Source: an uncultured Bacteroidia bacterium
GTDB taxonomy: Bacteria; Bacteroidota; Bacteroidia; Bacteroidales; UBA932
Length of the DNA: 64,000 nucleotides
Direction: 5' to 3'
NCBI GenBank assembly: GCA_902788095.1
Contig: CADAIT010000003.1
Span: forward strand, 62,001 to 126,000
Positions 34,604-45,500 of the stretch are shown one piece after another. The notes below the pieces were generated by a model, which saw only the letters and a list, made by a program, of their open reading frames with translations, was not told where the DNA came from and made no database searches. Position numbers and translations under genes: made by a program. Positions within the stretch are counted from its first letter, which is position 1; every line of letters begins with the position of its first letter.

Positions 34604-36565
34604 TTATGGATTAAAGATAAACTTGGCAATGGTTGCAAGTCCAGAATGGATGGCATACATCTCAATGAAACCGTCGCCCTCTCTCAGAAGGATATCAGCG
34701 CTATTAGCACCGTTGGGCGTTTCTGATTTAATCCAATCAGCAGTCTTAACCGTAGCCAGAACCTGAGGATTTGCGATGTCGGTAATGTCAAGGACATAGA
34801 TGTCGGCATTGAAACCAGCCCATGTAAAGTGATAACCCTGAGTGAAAGCCAGAATCTTCTTGCCGTTGTAGTCAAGAATATCCATGTTGTTCTGGTTTTC
34901 GTTACCACCAGCTCCGGCTTCAGTTACCAAAGACCATGCTTCGTACTCGATACCAGCCTGCTCGGCTGCCCATTTGGGTGTATAAGCGTCTTTCCGGTAG
35001 TAAACTTTTTCAGTTCCATCGTAAGAGCGATAAAGAACACCGTCATGAAGATCGTCACCATAACTTAACACAGCGCCATATTCAGGAACCCACATTGCGT
35101 CGCCGGTCGCAGGGCCGCTGTTTTGAGTCCCATAATAATTAGAAACAGCTTCATAATTGGCGATATCGTAGCCGAACCAGAACATTGCTCCAGCAGCCAC
35201 ACCCGTGATAGAGCCTTTGGTAGCAAGGTCGCCGCGGGCACGGAAGCCACCGAGCGTACCATAAACTCCATTCGGGAGGGTAATCTCTTTCGGGGCCACA
35301 TCGACATCCTTCGTACAATAAACCTTGAGTTCGGTTCCGCTGGTCAGCGCACCGGTTTCCCAATTAATATCTGCCACAACATTTTCAGCTACAATAACGT
35401 TTCCTGCATCATCATTGCAGATGGAAGTAGGTTTAATACCGTCAAAAGAGATTTCTTTCAAATAACCACCATCGGCAGGATTCAAAGCATGGATCATAGC
35501 TCCGTCAGAGACAAGGAGCGCACCGCTTTCTGTGAAAGCAAGTCTGTTGTAGCCCATTGCAATGGCTTCGGGCGCGCTGACTGACCATTCCAACTGAGGT
35601 GTTACAGGTGCGTCAAGAGCTTCTTGATAAACTTGGAAGTAACCACCGAACTTATCGCCATAAAGATCTTCAGCGGCATTGACATAAATCCAGTTGTCAC
35701 GAGCAATATAGCCTTCGTTGGCATCAACAGTGATAACGATGGTATTCCCTTCCTGCTTGAATTCCAACCAGCTGGTGTCCTCCGGCGGCCATTCCTCGTC
35801 ATAATGAACACGCCAATCGAGGTTAGTGGAAACGCCGATGGTGAACGTACCTCCTTCCTGAGGTATAGTAAGACGTCCGCCATACTGGATGCTGCTATTC
35901 TCCTCATCAAAATCAAAGTACGCCTCAAATGCAGCCTGGGTAATCTTAATACTGCTGGAAAGGTCTCCAGCTGCAATCTTAATGTTAGCCTCACGGGCTT
36001 CAAGGTCAGTTGAGGGGTCAACAGTAAGGGTAACCTTGCTGGTAGCCAAGCCCTTGGTAGCGGCATTGTGCACCCAGTCAACAGCCTCGGGTATAGTGAC
36101 CTCGTACTCAACGTTAGCCTCTACTTCTACCTCAACTGTTCCGCCTTCTGCACCTACCTCATAATCAAGAACTTTAATGTTCAGCGCATTGGTCTGGTCC
36201 TGGGTTACAGTGACTTCAGCAGTAGCTTTGCCGGCGGTGATGGTTACCTTGGCGGTACGAATATCGTTGGTCTCGTTCTTTACGACAGAACCCTTTACGG
36301 AACAGGCGTCGCCGGCCTTGCCGCTTTTGGTGGTAAGAGTAAGCCATTCGGCATCGGAGGCAGCGGTCCAGTCGGCCGTCGCCTTGAAGTTGATGGTGAC
36401 GGCGTCACCTTCTACGGGAACAGAGACAGAGGCGTTGGAGGTGAGTTCAATCTTGGCTTCGGTTGTATCCTTGCCAGGATTTTTCTCGTCATCCTTCGGC
36501 TGCTCCTTGGTGCACGCAACCGCTACGGCTGAGAGCATCAAAAATGAAAATAAGGCTTTTCTCAT
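34604..36565 (-). CDS. BACON-domain lipoprotein, putative surface glycan-binding protein
   Basis: 653 residues. Lipobox VAVAC. Residues about 35-320 hold three BACON-like Ig modules, with the repeated pattern ADWTAASDAEWLTL and TKVTIT/SKVTLT strands; these act as spacers or glycan-binding modules in Bacteroidota. Residues about 325-653 form a beta-propeller-like region (SGALLVSDGAMIHALNPADG; ICNDDAGNVIVAENV; DIYVLDITD). The same kind of C-terminal half is found in the DUF5018 lipoprotein of this locus. Base composition is visibly more AT-rich than its neighbours, suggesting different ancestry. Last gene of the operon. Confidence 0.85.
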   Translation of the reverse strand: MRKALFSFLMLSAVAVACTKEQPKDDEKNPGKDTTEAKIELTSNASVSVPVEGDAVTINFKATADWTAASDAEWLTLTTKSGKAGDACSVKGSVVKNETNDIRTAKVTITAGKATAEVTVTQDQTNALNIKVLDYEVGAEGGTVEVEVEANVEYEVTIPEAVDWVHNAATKGLATSKVTLTVDPSTDLEAREANIKIAAGDLSSSIKITQAAFEAYFDFDEENSSIQYGGRLTIPQEGGTFTIGVSTNLDWRVHYDEEWPPEDTSWLEFKQEGNTIVITVDANEGYIARDNWIYVNAAEDLYGDKFGGYFQVYQEALDAPVTPQLEWSVSAPEAIAMGYNRLAFTESGALLVSDGAMIHALNPADGGYLKEISFDGIKPTSICNDDAGNVIVAENVVADINWETGALTSGTELKVYCTKDVDVAPKEITLPNGVYGTLGGFRARGDLATKGSITGVAAGAMFWFGYDIANYEAVSNYYGTQNSGPATGDAMWVPEYGAVLSYGDDLHDGVLYRSYDGTEKVYYRKDAYTPKWAAEQAGIEYEAWSLVTEAGAGGNENQNNMDILDYNGKKILAFTQGYHFTWAGFNADIYVLDITDIANPQVLATVKTADWIKSETPNGANSADILLREGDGFIEMYAIHSGLATIAKFIFNP

Positions 36566-36584
36566 AACATTAGTGTTTAATGGG

Positions 36585-38000
36585 TTATAGTGTATTCAAA
36601 TAGGCATTTATGGCGCTTTCAAAGGCGTCCCAGTAGTCGTACATGCGTATATGGCAGAGGTCGAAAATGAAAAGGCCGTCCGCGCTTGAAAGCATGGTAT
36701 TCACAATGTCCGGAATCAGCGCCTCCTGATGACCTTCCGTAAAGCCGGAAGCATTGCCGATATCGGGGCCGGCCGCAAACGGGACCACGCCGCAGAGGCG
36801 TTTTTCGCCCAGTTTTGCAAATCCTTCCATGCTCCATTCCCAGGAGCCGTGAACACCGTCAGTTCCGGCATAGGCCCCGAGGAAGATAAAGTCCAGAAGG
36901 TCGGCAAAACCGGTCTTCTGATAGGCATCTGACGCCCATTTATAGCTGCTTTCATTGGCCTTGAGGTCGTATTTTTCGCTGGACCAGTTGACCCCGCTGG
37001 TGTAATACTCGGAGAACCAAGCACCGACATATACGCCGAAACGGACATCGGGATTAACGCTATGCACGGTTTCAGCCGCCTTCTTCACAAAAGCATGAAT
37101 GGTCTTGCAGCGGAACGTAAGCCAGTTGCGCTCCAATGTGTTGGGGGAAGAAAGGGAGGTCTTTCCGCGGTCAATCACAGGCCATTTCTTGGGCTCGGTG
37201 CCCAGATACTCCGTAAACGCAGCCTTGGCGGCATCGGTGTAGCCGGCATCAAGGCCGTAGTCGTCGTAGCGGCAGCGGTCCAGGACAATGCCGTCCAGCC
37301 CCTCATAAGAAGCAAGCTCGCCAAGAAGGGTAAGCAGAAACTCCTGCACCTGAGGATTAGCAGGGTCCAGGAAGCGCGGGCCAGTGTCAGAGTCGTCCAT
37401 GGCATTGGTAAGACCGGAGGAGAGGTTGTCAACTGCACACCAGTTCTTCTTGTCCGGCTGGTCGTAAACCATCCCCACATCGCCGATGGAGCTGTGATAC
37501 CCGCCGACCATGGTATTGATGGCGGCATTCACGCGCAGACCCGCCTTGTGGCCGGCGGCGATGAAAGCGGCCAGGTAGTCAAACGTAGCCGTACGTTCCA
37601 CAAACTTGTAATTGCCTCCCACCCAGGCCGCGACCTTGGTACAGGCAGGTGCGACGGCGCTCTTGAAAAGAACGTCTCCGCTGGTGGGCCTGACATCCAC
37701 GATGATATCCGTAAATCCCATCTTGGCAATCCGGGCACAGTCCTCTTCGATATACGCCGCATCGTTGGCATAATAACGGAAAGATGCAGCGGCATCTACC
37801 CAGACATACCTGGGCTTGCCCTTGATTTCAGGAGTGGAGGGATTCTCCGGGTCTTCTCCCGGGGTTTCAGGGTCCTCGCTCTCCTTTCCTCCGGAAGGGT
37901 CAACCCAGGAATCACGCCACTTGTAAGCAGTCGGGTCATCCTTGCCGCTGCAGGAAAGCAGCAGCGACAGGACACCCGCTATGTACAGAATCTTTCTCAT
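36585..38000 (-). CDS. GHL10 (DUF187) glycoside hydrolase lipoprotein, paralogue 2
   Basis: 471 residues. Lipobox SLLLSC followed by a long Pro/Glu/Asp-rich linker (residues about 30-60), as for a protein held away from the outer membrane. The catalytic domain matches paralogue 1 closely: FTDIIVDVRPTSGDVLFKSA, LDGIVLDRCRYDDYGLDAGY. Overlaps the phosphodiester glycosidase gene by four bases, so both are translated together. Confidence 0.9.
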   Translation of the reverse strand: MRKILYIAGVLSLLLSCSGKDDPTAYKWRDSWVDPSGGKESEDPETPGEDPENPSTPEIKGKPRYVWVDAAASFRYYANDAAYIEEDCARIAKMGFTDIIVDVRPTSGDVLFKSAVAPACTKVAAWVGGNYKFVERTATFDYLAAFIAAGHKAGLRVNAAINTMVGGYHSSIGDVGMVYDQPDKKNWCAVDNLSSGLTNAMDDSDTGPRFLDPANPQVQEFLLTLLGELASYEGLDGIVLDRCRYDDYGLDAGYTDAAKAAFTEYLGTEPKKWPVIDRGKTSLSSPNTLERNWLTFRCKTIHAFVKKAAETVHSVNPDVRFGVYVGAWFSEYYTSGVNWSSEKYDLKANESSYKWASDAYQKTGFADLLDFIFLGAYAGTDGVHGSWEWSMEGFAKLGEKRLCGVVPFAAGPDIGNASGFTEGHQEALIPDIVNTMLSSADGLFIFDLCHIRMYDYWDAFESAINAYLNTL

Positions 38001-39073
38001 TTGGCTTTCAAAATAACAACCGAAGCAACGGGACGCTGCGAGCCGTCGGAAACTTTGATGGTTTCCTGTCCCTGGACAAGCAGGCAGGAAGAGCCGCCGC
38101 CGTCAAGGTTCAGGGCCTCCGTGCAGCCCAGCGCCTTCATCACCTCCGCCTCTTCGGCGAAGCTCATACCTGCCACCCCTTCAGTCATTCCCCTTCCCTC
38201 GCACACGAACAGAATCAGGCAGCGGTCAGCCGTAAAGCCGATGGCCGTCCTGGGATGACGGGCCTCCGGCATCTTGTCATCGGCACCGTCACCATACAAC
38301 ATCTCTTCCTTCCAGGTATTTACAATCTCTCCGCCACGGATGAGAACCGGGCCGCCTCCGATTGCCGTTTGCGGGACAAAATCAATGGCTTTCGTGGGGA
38401 AGTTGGCGTCGGGTACTTGCAAAGGGTCTGACTCCCAGGCGTTTTTGGCAGGTTCACTGTAGAGGTAGTGCTTTGCTCCGCTGCTCCAAAACGTCCAGCC
38501 TACACGGGGCTCATTCTCAAGCGGAGAAGCCGCCATGCTCTCATTCTGGTAAAAAACGCCGCGCGTGGGATAATACATGGTTTCCCAGTCCAGGGACGCG
38601 TAGTTGATATTCACGCCGTATGTACGGCCAGCGCTCACGGCAATCGACGCATTGTAATTCTTTCCCCCTTCGGAGAAGAAATAGCCGCCGTTGATGATTA
38701 CCGGAGCAGCCGTTTCCTTATAAAATTCGGAAGGCGTTTTCAGGGCTTCTGCAGTGCCGCTGATCGTCGGATCATCTATGGCCTTGACATCCCAGCTTAC
38801 TTTCGTAAGGTCCGCCACAGCAATATAGGCAAGCGCTTTCTGGCCGCCCAGTTCCGCGGGGCCCTTGTAGATGGCGATTCCTTCCGGAACCGCAGCATAG
38901 GAAGCCGTCACATTGGTCCAGCCCAGTTCCACAATGGCAGGATGCGCCTCTACCACTTCAGGGACTTCGGGCTCAACGGGGTCGGGCCAGCGCCAGGCTG
39001 GCATGTCTGTGCTGGCAGCCTTGGAACAGGAGACTGCCACGCACAGAAGGGCTAACAACAGGTATCTATTCAT
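37997..39073 (-). CDS. Phosphodiester glycosidase (NAGPA/DUF2233) lipoprotein
   Basis: 358 residues. Signal peptide with lipobox VAVSC. Residues about 75-355 are the DUF2233 domain related to mammalian GlcNAc-1-phosphodiester alpha-N-acetylglucosaminidase (uncovering enzyme): PVIINGGYFFSEGG, PRTAIGFTADRCLILFVCEG and CTEALNLDGGGSSCLLVQG. Such enzymes remove a sugar from a sugar-1-phosphodiester. In this locus the likely target is a phosphodiester-capped or related glycan. Four-base overlaps on both sides. Confidence 0.9.
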   Translation of the reverse strand: MNRYLLLALLCVAVSCSKAASTDMPAWRWPDPVEPEVPEVVEAHPAIVELGWTNVTASYAAVPEGIAIYKGPAELGGQKALAYIAVADLTKVSWDVKAIDDPTISGTAEALKTPSEFYKETAAPVIINGGYFFSEGGKNYNASIAVSAGRTYGVNINYASLDWETMYYPTRGVFYQNESMAASPLENEPRVGWTFWSSGAKHYLYSEPAKNAWESDPLQVPDANFPTKAIDFVPQTAIGGGPVLIRGGEIVNTWKEEMLYGDGADDKMPEARHPRTAIGFTADRCLILFVCEGRGMTEGVAGMSFAEEAEVMKALGCTEALNLDGGGSSCLLVQGQETIKVSDGSQRPVASVVILKAK

Positions 39074-40854
39074 CGTTTAATGCAATCAAGACTATATCCG
39101 CCAATCATTTGTGAATAATGGTCGTAGTAGTAGATGTACAGCATATAACCATCGGCAGAAGGAGCGAGGATAACGTCACCGCAAGCACCGTTTCCATCCT
39201 GTGCACTGCTGTTATACTGCAGATTGTACATATAAGGCTTGGAGAACACCAATGACGGGCTGTTCCAGATATTTTCTCCCTTCAGGCCGGCGGTGATGTC
39301 ATAGACATACAGCTGCGGGCCGGGCCACCACTTGGGGAAGTGGTTGGAGACAAAGAGCGCAAGGTAATTGGCATTGTTGAAGCCCTTGGTGTCCAGGTTG
39401 TTGGGGGACGTATTGCTGTCAACATACGAACCGCCTCCGTCCACATCTTCTCCGCCGGGACCGTAACCGTTCAGCCGTTTGCCTACGGTGAGGTCCGGCT
39501 TGAACCAGGTAAGGCCGTTGTCGGAATAGACGCAGCAGTACCAGCCGGCGTCATTGGACTTGGACGCAGCGGGGACGCTGGGGCTTCTCGCTGCAATCCA
39601 TCCCCACCTATAAGGTTGTCCCGCCATATTTTCAAAGGCGAAAGTATTGCCTGAAACATCCTTCAGCTCGCAAGAAATGACGGAACCGTCAAGCACATGG
39701 ATACTGTAGAACAAACCGCTTTCGCTGGCTCCGGCGACGCCGGGGCATGTAATGGAAATGGACGCCTCTTCCTCGACATTGCCGATGACTTTCATCTCGG
39801 AACCGGCAGGTACGGCCAGGCCATTTTCATTGGTGAACGAGTAGAACAGTTCCGGAGCTTCTTTCACGGAAGAAGTCTTCCAGATGTTCAATGTCTCTCC
39901 GGAGGCGGCCAAATTGCAGATGAGCAAGTGGTCCTGTTCGTCGGAGCAGATGGCACCGGTGGGGACGGCACTTCCCAACTTGATTTCTCCGCCGACGGTA
40001 CCCAGTATCTTGTTGAAGTAACGGGGCGTCGAGCCGTCACCCATGTTTACGATGAGATCCGAGTCGATGACACCCATGGAGACATTGGCAACGGCATTGT
40101 AGCCCGGGAGCCCCAGTCCGGTGGAAGGATCCAGGTTGAACAGGGTCTCGACGCTGGACGTATTCACGCCGTAGTCAATCTTTTGGGGGACATTCTTCAC
40201 CACAACATATTCAGCTTTTGTAACGCCGTCATGAGCTGTCACGGTAAATACTACGCCGTCGTCTCCGTTGTAATTACGGGCATCGGAGGGGTCAGGGGAA
40301 ATGGTGGCGTGCGGAGTAACCATGGCCGTAGCCGTAGCCATGGAAAGGTCCCGGGCCGTAATGAGGGACACCTGACGGTTTACCTTGTCCACCATCCCGT
40401 TGATGGTGGCGGGCGTATTCACGGTGAAGGACAGTATCTCGCACTTGGAGGACTTTACCCGTTCCCCGGTAATGATGATATCCCGGGAAGCGCCGGTGGC
40501 ATCCGTATAAGTAAAATGGTTCTCCTCCGTCAAATCAAGCGTAGTAAGCGCAGGAGTCAGCTTGCAGTTGGGCTGCAGCGTTGCCCTCACACGGACATTG
40601 AGCATATAAGGAGTAGTGATATCGTCGGAAGACTCCGGGAAATACCACGGAATGGGAATCACATAGCGTTCCGTATTGGGGTCGGTCACTTCAAGGCGCC
40701 CCATCTCCTGGTCCACAAACTTGCCGGAGGTGAAGTAGGCCGTAAGGGAGGTAATTCCCTGACGGTCGGCTGTAGGAGCCACATGCTCGACCTCATGGCA
40801 GGCCAGCAGCGGAAGCAGGGCCGAAAGAATCAGTATGATATATCTTTTTTTCAT
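39070..40854 (-). CDS. DUF5018 lipoprotein, putative surface glycan-binding protein
   Basis: 594 residues. Lipobox LPLLAC. N-terminal DUF5018-type Ig domains (ITSLTAYFTSGKF..., ILSFTVNTPATI, TVTAHDGVTKAEYVV) to about residue 225, then a propeller-like C-terminal half (GAICSDEQDHLLICNL; LYVYDITAG; GDVILAPSADGYMLYIYYYD) parallel to the BACON protein. Position right after susD fits a surface glycan-binding protein that assists SusCD. Start chosen at MKKRYIIL; five bases after the susD stop. Confidence 0.88.
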   Translation of the reverse strand: MKKRYIILILSALLPLLACHEVEHVAPTADRQGITSLTAYFTSGKFVDQEMGRLEVTDPNTERYVIPIPWYFPESSDDITTPYMLNVRVRATLQPNCKLTPALTTLDLTEENHFTYTDATGASRDIIITGERVKSSKCEILSFTVNTPATINGMVDKVNRQVSLITARDLSMATATAMVTPHATISPDPSDARNYNGDDGVVFTVTAHDGVTKAEYVVVKNVPQKIDYGVNTSSVETLFNLDPSTGLGLPGYNAVANVSMGVIDSDLIVNMGDGSTPRYFNKILGTVGGEIKLGSAVPTGAICSDEQDHLLICNLAASGETLNIWKTSSVKEAPELFYSFTNENGLAVPAGSEMKVIGNVEEEASISITCPGVAGASESGLFYSIHVLDGSVISCELKDVSGNTFAFENMAGQPYRWGWIAARSPSVPAASKSNDAGWYCCVYSDNGLTWFKPDLTVGKRLNGYGPGGEDVDGGGSYVDSNTSPNNLDTKGFNNANYLALFVSNHFPKWWPGPQLYVYDITAGLKGENIWNSPSLVFSKPYMYNLQYNSSAQDGNGACGDVILAPSADGYMLYIYYYDHYSQMIGGYSLDCIKR

Positions 40855-40859
40855 GACTT

Positions 40860-42521
40860 CTAGTTCCATTCAGGATATTGATTCACAAGAGGGTTGGAGT
40901 TCAGTTCCGAATCCGGAATGGGGAAACGGTACATCTTGGAAGGGAAATTGCGGTCCTTGTCGTCCACGCTTACGTAAGTGTACTGATACTGGCCCTCAAC
41001 GGAGGTGGTCTCTATCTTGAGGCCGTGGACCTGATAATTGTTCAGGCCGACGGGATAATCCTTGCCGGCATCTCCCCAACGGCGGAGATCCCAGTACCAG
41101 AGGTCCTCGAAGGCAAGTTCTACGCGGCGTTCCTGGCGGATGGCCGCCCACAGGGCATCACCGGATTTGTCGGTATAGGGAAGGCCGACGCGATTACGAA
41201 TTTCCTTTACGGCAGCGTTGGCGCCGGGGAAATCGTTGTTGCGATAGCAAGCCTCGGCTTTGTTCAGGAGCACCTCGCCATACCGGAGCAGGACAAAGTG
41301 CTGGGTACTCTCGCTGCGTACGGTAAGGTCATGGCTTTCATCCACGAACTTGCGCAGGTAATAACCAGTGGTCGTCCGGCCTTCGGGTTGGGCGTCTTTG
41401 TTCCACTGGCACCAGCCGTCCGTCCCGCCTACAAAAGGTTCAATCTTGCGGTCTTTCCAGGTGGCGCCGTTATACAGGATGGTAGCCTGGAAGCGAGGCT
41501 CCAGCTGCTCGTAAGGAGGCTCTGCCACCGTACCCGTACTGCCATGCCAGGGGCTCCAATCCGGGAAACCGCTGCCGTCGGCCTTTTCGTAGCTTTCCAC
41601 CATCTCCTGGGTGGGCGTTCCGTAACCGCCTCCCTGCTGGCCCACCAGCTTGTAGTCTCCGCCGGGAGCATAGTAGAAGTCAAACTCGTGGGTAAGGCCG
41701 TCGGAATAAGAGAAACTGTACTGGAGAATGGTCTCCGTGTTTCCCTCCGTTACGCTCTTTGTGAACGCGTCGGCATAAGAGGGCATGAGGCTGTATGTGG
41801 CGGAAAGCGCATCGGCAGCGTCAATGACACGCTGGTACTCCTTCGCGTAAAGCATCGAGCGGGTAATGAGGGCAAGGGCCATATCCTTGTTCAGACGCCC
41901 CCTGGCCGCTGCTTTTTCGGGAAGGTTGTCCTTGGCGAATTCCAGGTCTTTCCAAACGAAATCCCAGCCTTCGGCTTCCGATGACAGTTCCTTTTCCACA
42001 GCGATTTTGCTGAGGTCTTCATCGTAAATGATTACCTCTTTGTAGCGCTTCATAAGCTCAAAGTACAGCCAGCCGCGCATAAGGCGCAGTTCTGCCTGGA
42101 GGCGGGTTTTGTCGGCCTCGGGAAGACCGGTTCCCAGCTCCTTGAGGTAGAAAATGGCCTCATTGGTATTCTTGATGGCTTTATAAAGGGGAGTCCACGC
42201 ACCCAGATATACATCTACAAAGCTGTTGGTGAGGTTGGTGCCGCCATAGGCCACCTGGCTGGGAATGAGGCAGAAAGCAAAGTTCACATAAGAACCGTAT
42301 TTGAACATGTCCGTAAACGACTCCGTCATGCCGACCGTGCTGGGCCAGCTGGCATAGATGTCATACGCATAGGAGTAGATGCTGTTCACGGCATATTCGG
42401 CGCTCTCGGTATTGGACCACATGACTTTGTCGGAAATGCTGTCACGCGGGGTCATGTCCAGGAACTTGTTGCAGGCGGAAAGAACGCCTACAAGTGAAAG
42501 AATGAGTACAATCTTTTTCAT
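40860..42521 (-). CDS. SusD/RagB-family outer membrane glycan-binding lipoprotein
   Basis: 553 residues. Lipobox VGVLSAC. SusD family: N-terminal DMTPRDSISDKVMWSNTE, TPR helices with EAIFYLKELG and AELRLMRGWLYFELMKRY, and the C-terminal LNKAEACYRN and IRQERRVELAFEDLWYWDLR. It caps the SusC channel and binds the glycan at the cell surface. Directly downstream of susC, 12 bases apart. Confidence 0.97.
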   Translation of the reverse strand: MKKIVLILSLVGVLSACNKFLDMTPRDSISDKVMWSNTESAEYAVNSIYSYAYDIYASWPSTVGMTESFTDMFKYGSYVNFAFCLIPSQVAYGGTNLTNSFVDVYLGAWTPLYKAIKNTNEAIFYLKELGTGLPEADKTRLQAELRLMRGWLYFELMKRYKEVIIYDEDLSKIAVEKELSSEAEGWDFVWKDLEFAKDNLPEKAAARGRLNKDMALALITRSMLYAKEYQRVIDAADALSATYSLMPSYADAFTKSVTEGNTETILQYSFSYSDGLTHEFDFYYAPGGDYKLVGQQGGGYGTPTQEMVESYEKADGSGFPDWSPWHGSTGTVAEPPYEQLEPRFQATILYNGATWKDRKIEPFVGGTDGWCQWNKDAQPEGRTTTGYYLRKFVDESHDLTVRSESTQHFVLLRYGEVLLNKAEACYRNNDFPGANAAVKEIRNRVGLPYTDKSGDALWAAIRQERRVELAFEDLWYWDLRRWGDAGKDYPVGLNNYQVHGLKIETTSVEGQYQYTYVSVDDKDRNFPSKMYRFPIPDSELNSNPLVNQYPEWN

Positions 42522-42533
42522 AGGGCAATTCTT

Positions 42534-45500
42534 TTAAAGGGTAATGCTGATTCCGCCCATGATGTTGCGCTGCTGCGGATAATAACCGTTGTTTACACCC
42601 GGAGATTCGGGGTCGATTCCTTCCGGAAGACCGTCGATGGTGAAAAGGTTGTTCCCCTCTACAAATACCCGAAGCGACTCTATGCCAATCTTTCTGGTAA
42701 TCTTCTGGGGAATGGTGTACCCGAACTGGGCGGTTTTCAGGCGGACATACTTGCCGTCTCTCCACCAGAAACTGGAAGAAAGACCGTTGTCTCCGCCATG
42801 ACCGGCATTGCCGAGGGTAAGACGCGGGAAGGTTCCGTCGGGATTATCCAGGCTGTAAGCATTCTCAACGAGGAACAGCGGCGAGTTGCCACCCTCCTTG
42901 AACGTCTTGGTCCAGATGGTGTCGTCGTCGTTATTGTTGAAATACGTTCCGGTCATGGATACCTGGAACAGGGCGCCGCCCGTAAACTGGAGGTTCAAGT
43001 CGAAGCCGTTCCAACCGGCATTGAGATTGAGGCCGAAAGTGAGCTCCGGACGGTTGCTCTTGCCGAAGATGCCGCGGTCCTGCCAGGTAATCTGGCCGTC
43101 ACCGTTGAGGTCGGTGTATTTGATATCGCCCACATTGGGACGGGAGCCGTACCAGGCGCTGTTGTCAATTTCCTCCTCGCTCCTGTACAGGCCCTCGGCC
43201 TGCCAGCCCCAGAGGGCATTGTAAGTGGTTCCGCTCACCTTCTGCCACTCGGGGATGTTGGGCTCGTCGTTGTACTTGAGCCAACGGGTCTTGGAGTATG
43301 TGAGCGTTCCCACAATCTCATAGAAAAACGGCTTGCTTCCCAGGTTGAAGCGGTTGCGATGACTCAGCTGGACGTCAATACCTCTGGAATCAATGGCGTT
43401 GCCGTTGATATAGGTAGGGAAATAACCGCCCATGGAATCGGGGTGACCGCTTCTGTTGTCGGAAAGGATGTCGTAAGTATAATTGTAGAAGGCGTCAATC
43501 TCACCGCCCAGTTTTCCGCCCCAGAGGGAGAAGTCCGTACCGATATTGTAAGACAAGGTCTTTTCCCAGGTCAGTTCTCTGTTCGGAGTACCCGAGGGTC
43601 TGTAAGCGGGAACAGCCGCCTGTCCCGGATAAACGACTTTCTTGTCAAGCGAGTATTTGCTCAAGAACATGTAAGGAGATACGCCGTCGTTGCCCAGCAA
43701 ACCCACGGACGCCCTGAGTTTCAGGTTGTCCAGCACACCGGCAGTCCCTTGCATAAAGGATTCCTTGGAGAGATTCCAGCCGATGGAACCTGAAGGGAAG
43801 AAGCCCCAGCGGGTCTTGGTCATGCCGGCAAACTTGTAGGAGCCGTCATAGCGGCCGGTGAATTCGGCCAGGTAGCGCTCGTCATAGTTATAGCGGATAC
43901 GGCCTACATAGCCCGCACTGCGGGAGGCATTGCTGTAACCGGACACGGGATCTGCGGTAGGCTTGCCGTTGTCAATTTCCGGAAGGAGGGCAAACGGAAC
44001 GTTCTGCACATACGCAGACACCGAGTTGGTCCGGTAATCCCGGAGTTCGGCCAGGAGAAGGGCATCTACATTGTGCTTCCCGAAACTGTTGGCATAGTTT
44101 ACGGAAGCCTGTCCGGTGATGGACTGGGCATAGTAAGAGCCCTCGCCCACCTTGTTGCCCGAAGCGGCTCCGTTGACATCCACCATGGGAGCGCTCCAGC
44201 CCCAGGTTCCGTCCTCGGCCCGTGTGCGTGCAAGCACATAATAGGTGGTGTCCAGGTTCTTGTTGTAGGAGTTCAGGTAGTCGTAAGAACCATTCACCTT
44301 GAACTGAAGGCCTTTCAGCCAGGGGAACTCCCAGGTGAGACCTGCGTTCAGGGTGCCCTGGAAACTGTTGGTTTTCTTGTTTCCGCTGAGGGCAAGCGCG
44401 GCCAGGGGGCTGTTGGGGTAGCTTTGGTTGGAGGCGATGGCTCCGGTATAATAGCCTTCATACATTTCGGGCAGGAACGGGTACATTCCTATCACCTGAT
44501 GGGCTACCGAGAACCAGCCCACCTCATAGCCGGAACCGGTTCCGTCCGAGCCGCCGGAAAGGAAACGGGGCGTCTCTCTCCGGCCCACGACTCCGCTGAG
44601 ACCCAGGTTGAACACCAGATACTTGGCAATGCGCGACTCGATGTTTGCACGGACATTGTACCTGCGGTAGTTGTATCCGGAAATATTACCCTTCTGGCCC
44701 AGGTATCCGGCCGATACGAAGTAACGGGTCTTGTCGTTACCGCCCTGCACGGTGATGTTGTGCTTGTGGGTAAGGCCGGTCCCGAAGACGCGCTTGGTAT
44801 AGTCCACGTTGTCCCAGCCGTCCGTAGGGTCGCCGTTCAGCATGGCTTCTACGTTGGCACGGGAGAAGTAAGGAACATACTCGGCCTCGGAAGCAATGAG
44901 GCCGCTGGCCATCTGGTCCATCATCTGCGCCAGGTTGTAGTAGTACGCAAACTGCGGCCCGTTCATGAACTTGGGGAAGTTGGCGTTCATGGAGGCGCCC
45001 ACGGAACCGTTGTAGGAGATGCGGGTGTCGCCTTTTTCGCCCTTCTTGGTGGTGATGATAATCACGCCGCCGGCGGCCTTGAGGCCGTACACGGCCGCAG
45101 ATGCACCGTCCTTCAGCACGGAGATGCTCTCAATGTCGGTCGGGTCGATGTCGTTGATGTTGTCCACCGGGAAACCGTCCACCACGTAGGCCACGCCGTA
45201 AACGGAACCACGGATACGCAGGGATGCCTGGTCCAGGCCCGGCTCACCGGATTCCTGCACGGAGGAAATACCGGAGAGTTTACCGGCGAGTACCTGCGAC
45301 ACATTGGTGGAAGGAGCCTTGAGGAGTTCGTCGCCCTTGATGGCGCTTACGGCGGCCGTCAGGGTTTCCTTCTTGGCCGTGCCATAACCCACCACCACGA
45401 CATCTTCCAGATAAAAGGTATCCTCCTGCAAGACAACATCTATACGGGATTCACCTTTGTACGGGCGGGTAACGGTGGTCAGCCCCAGGCTGGAAAATTC

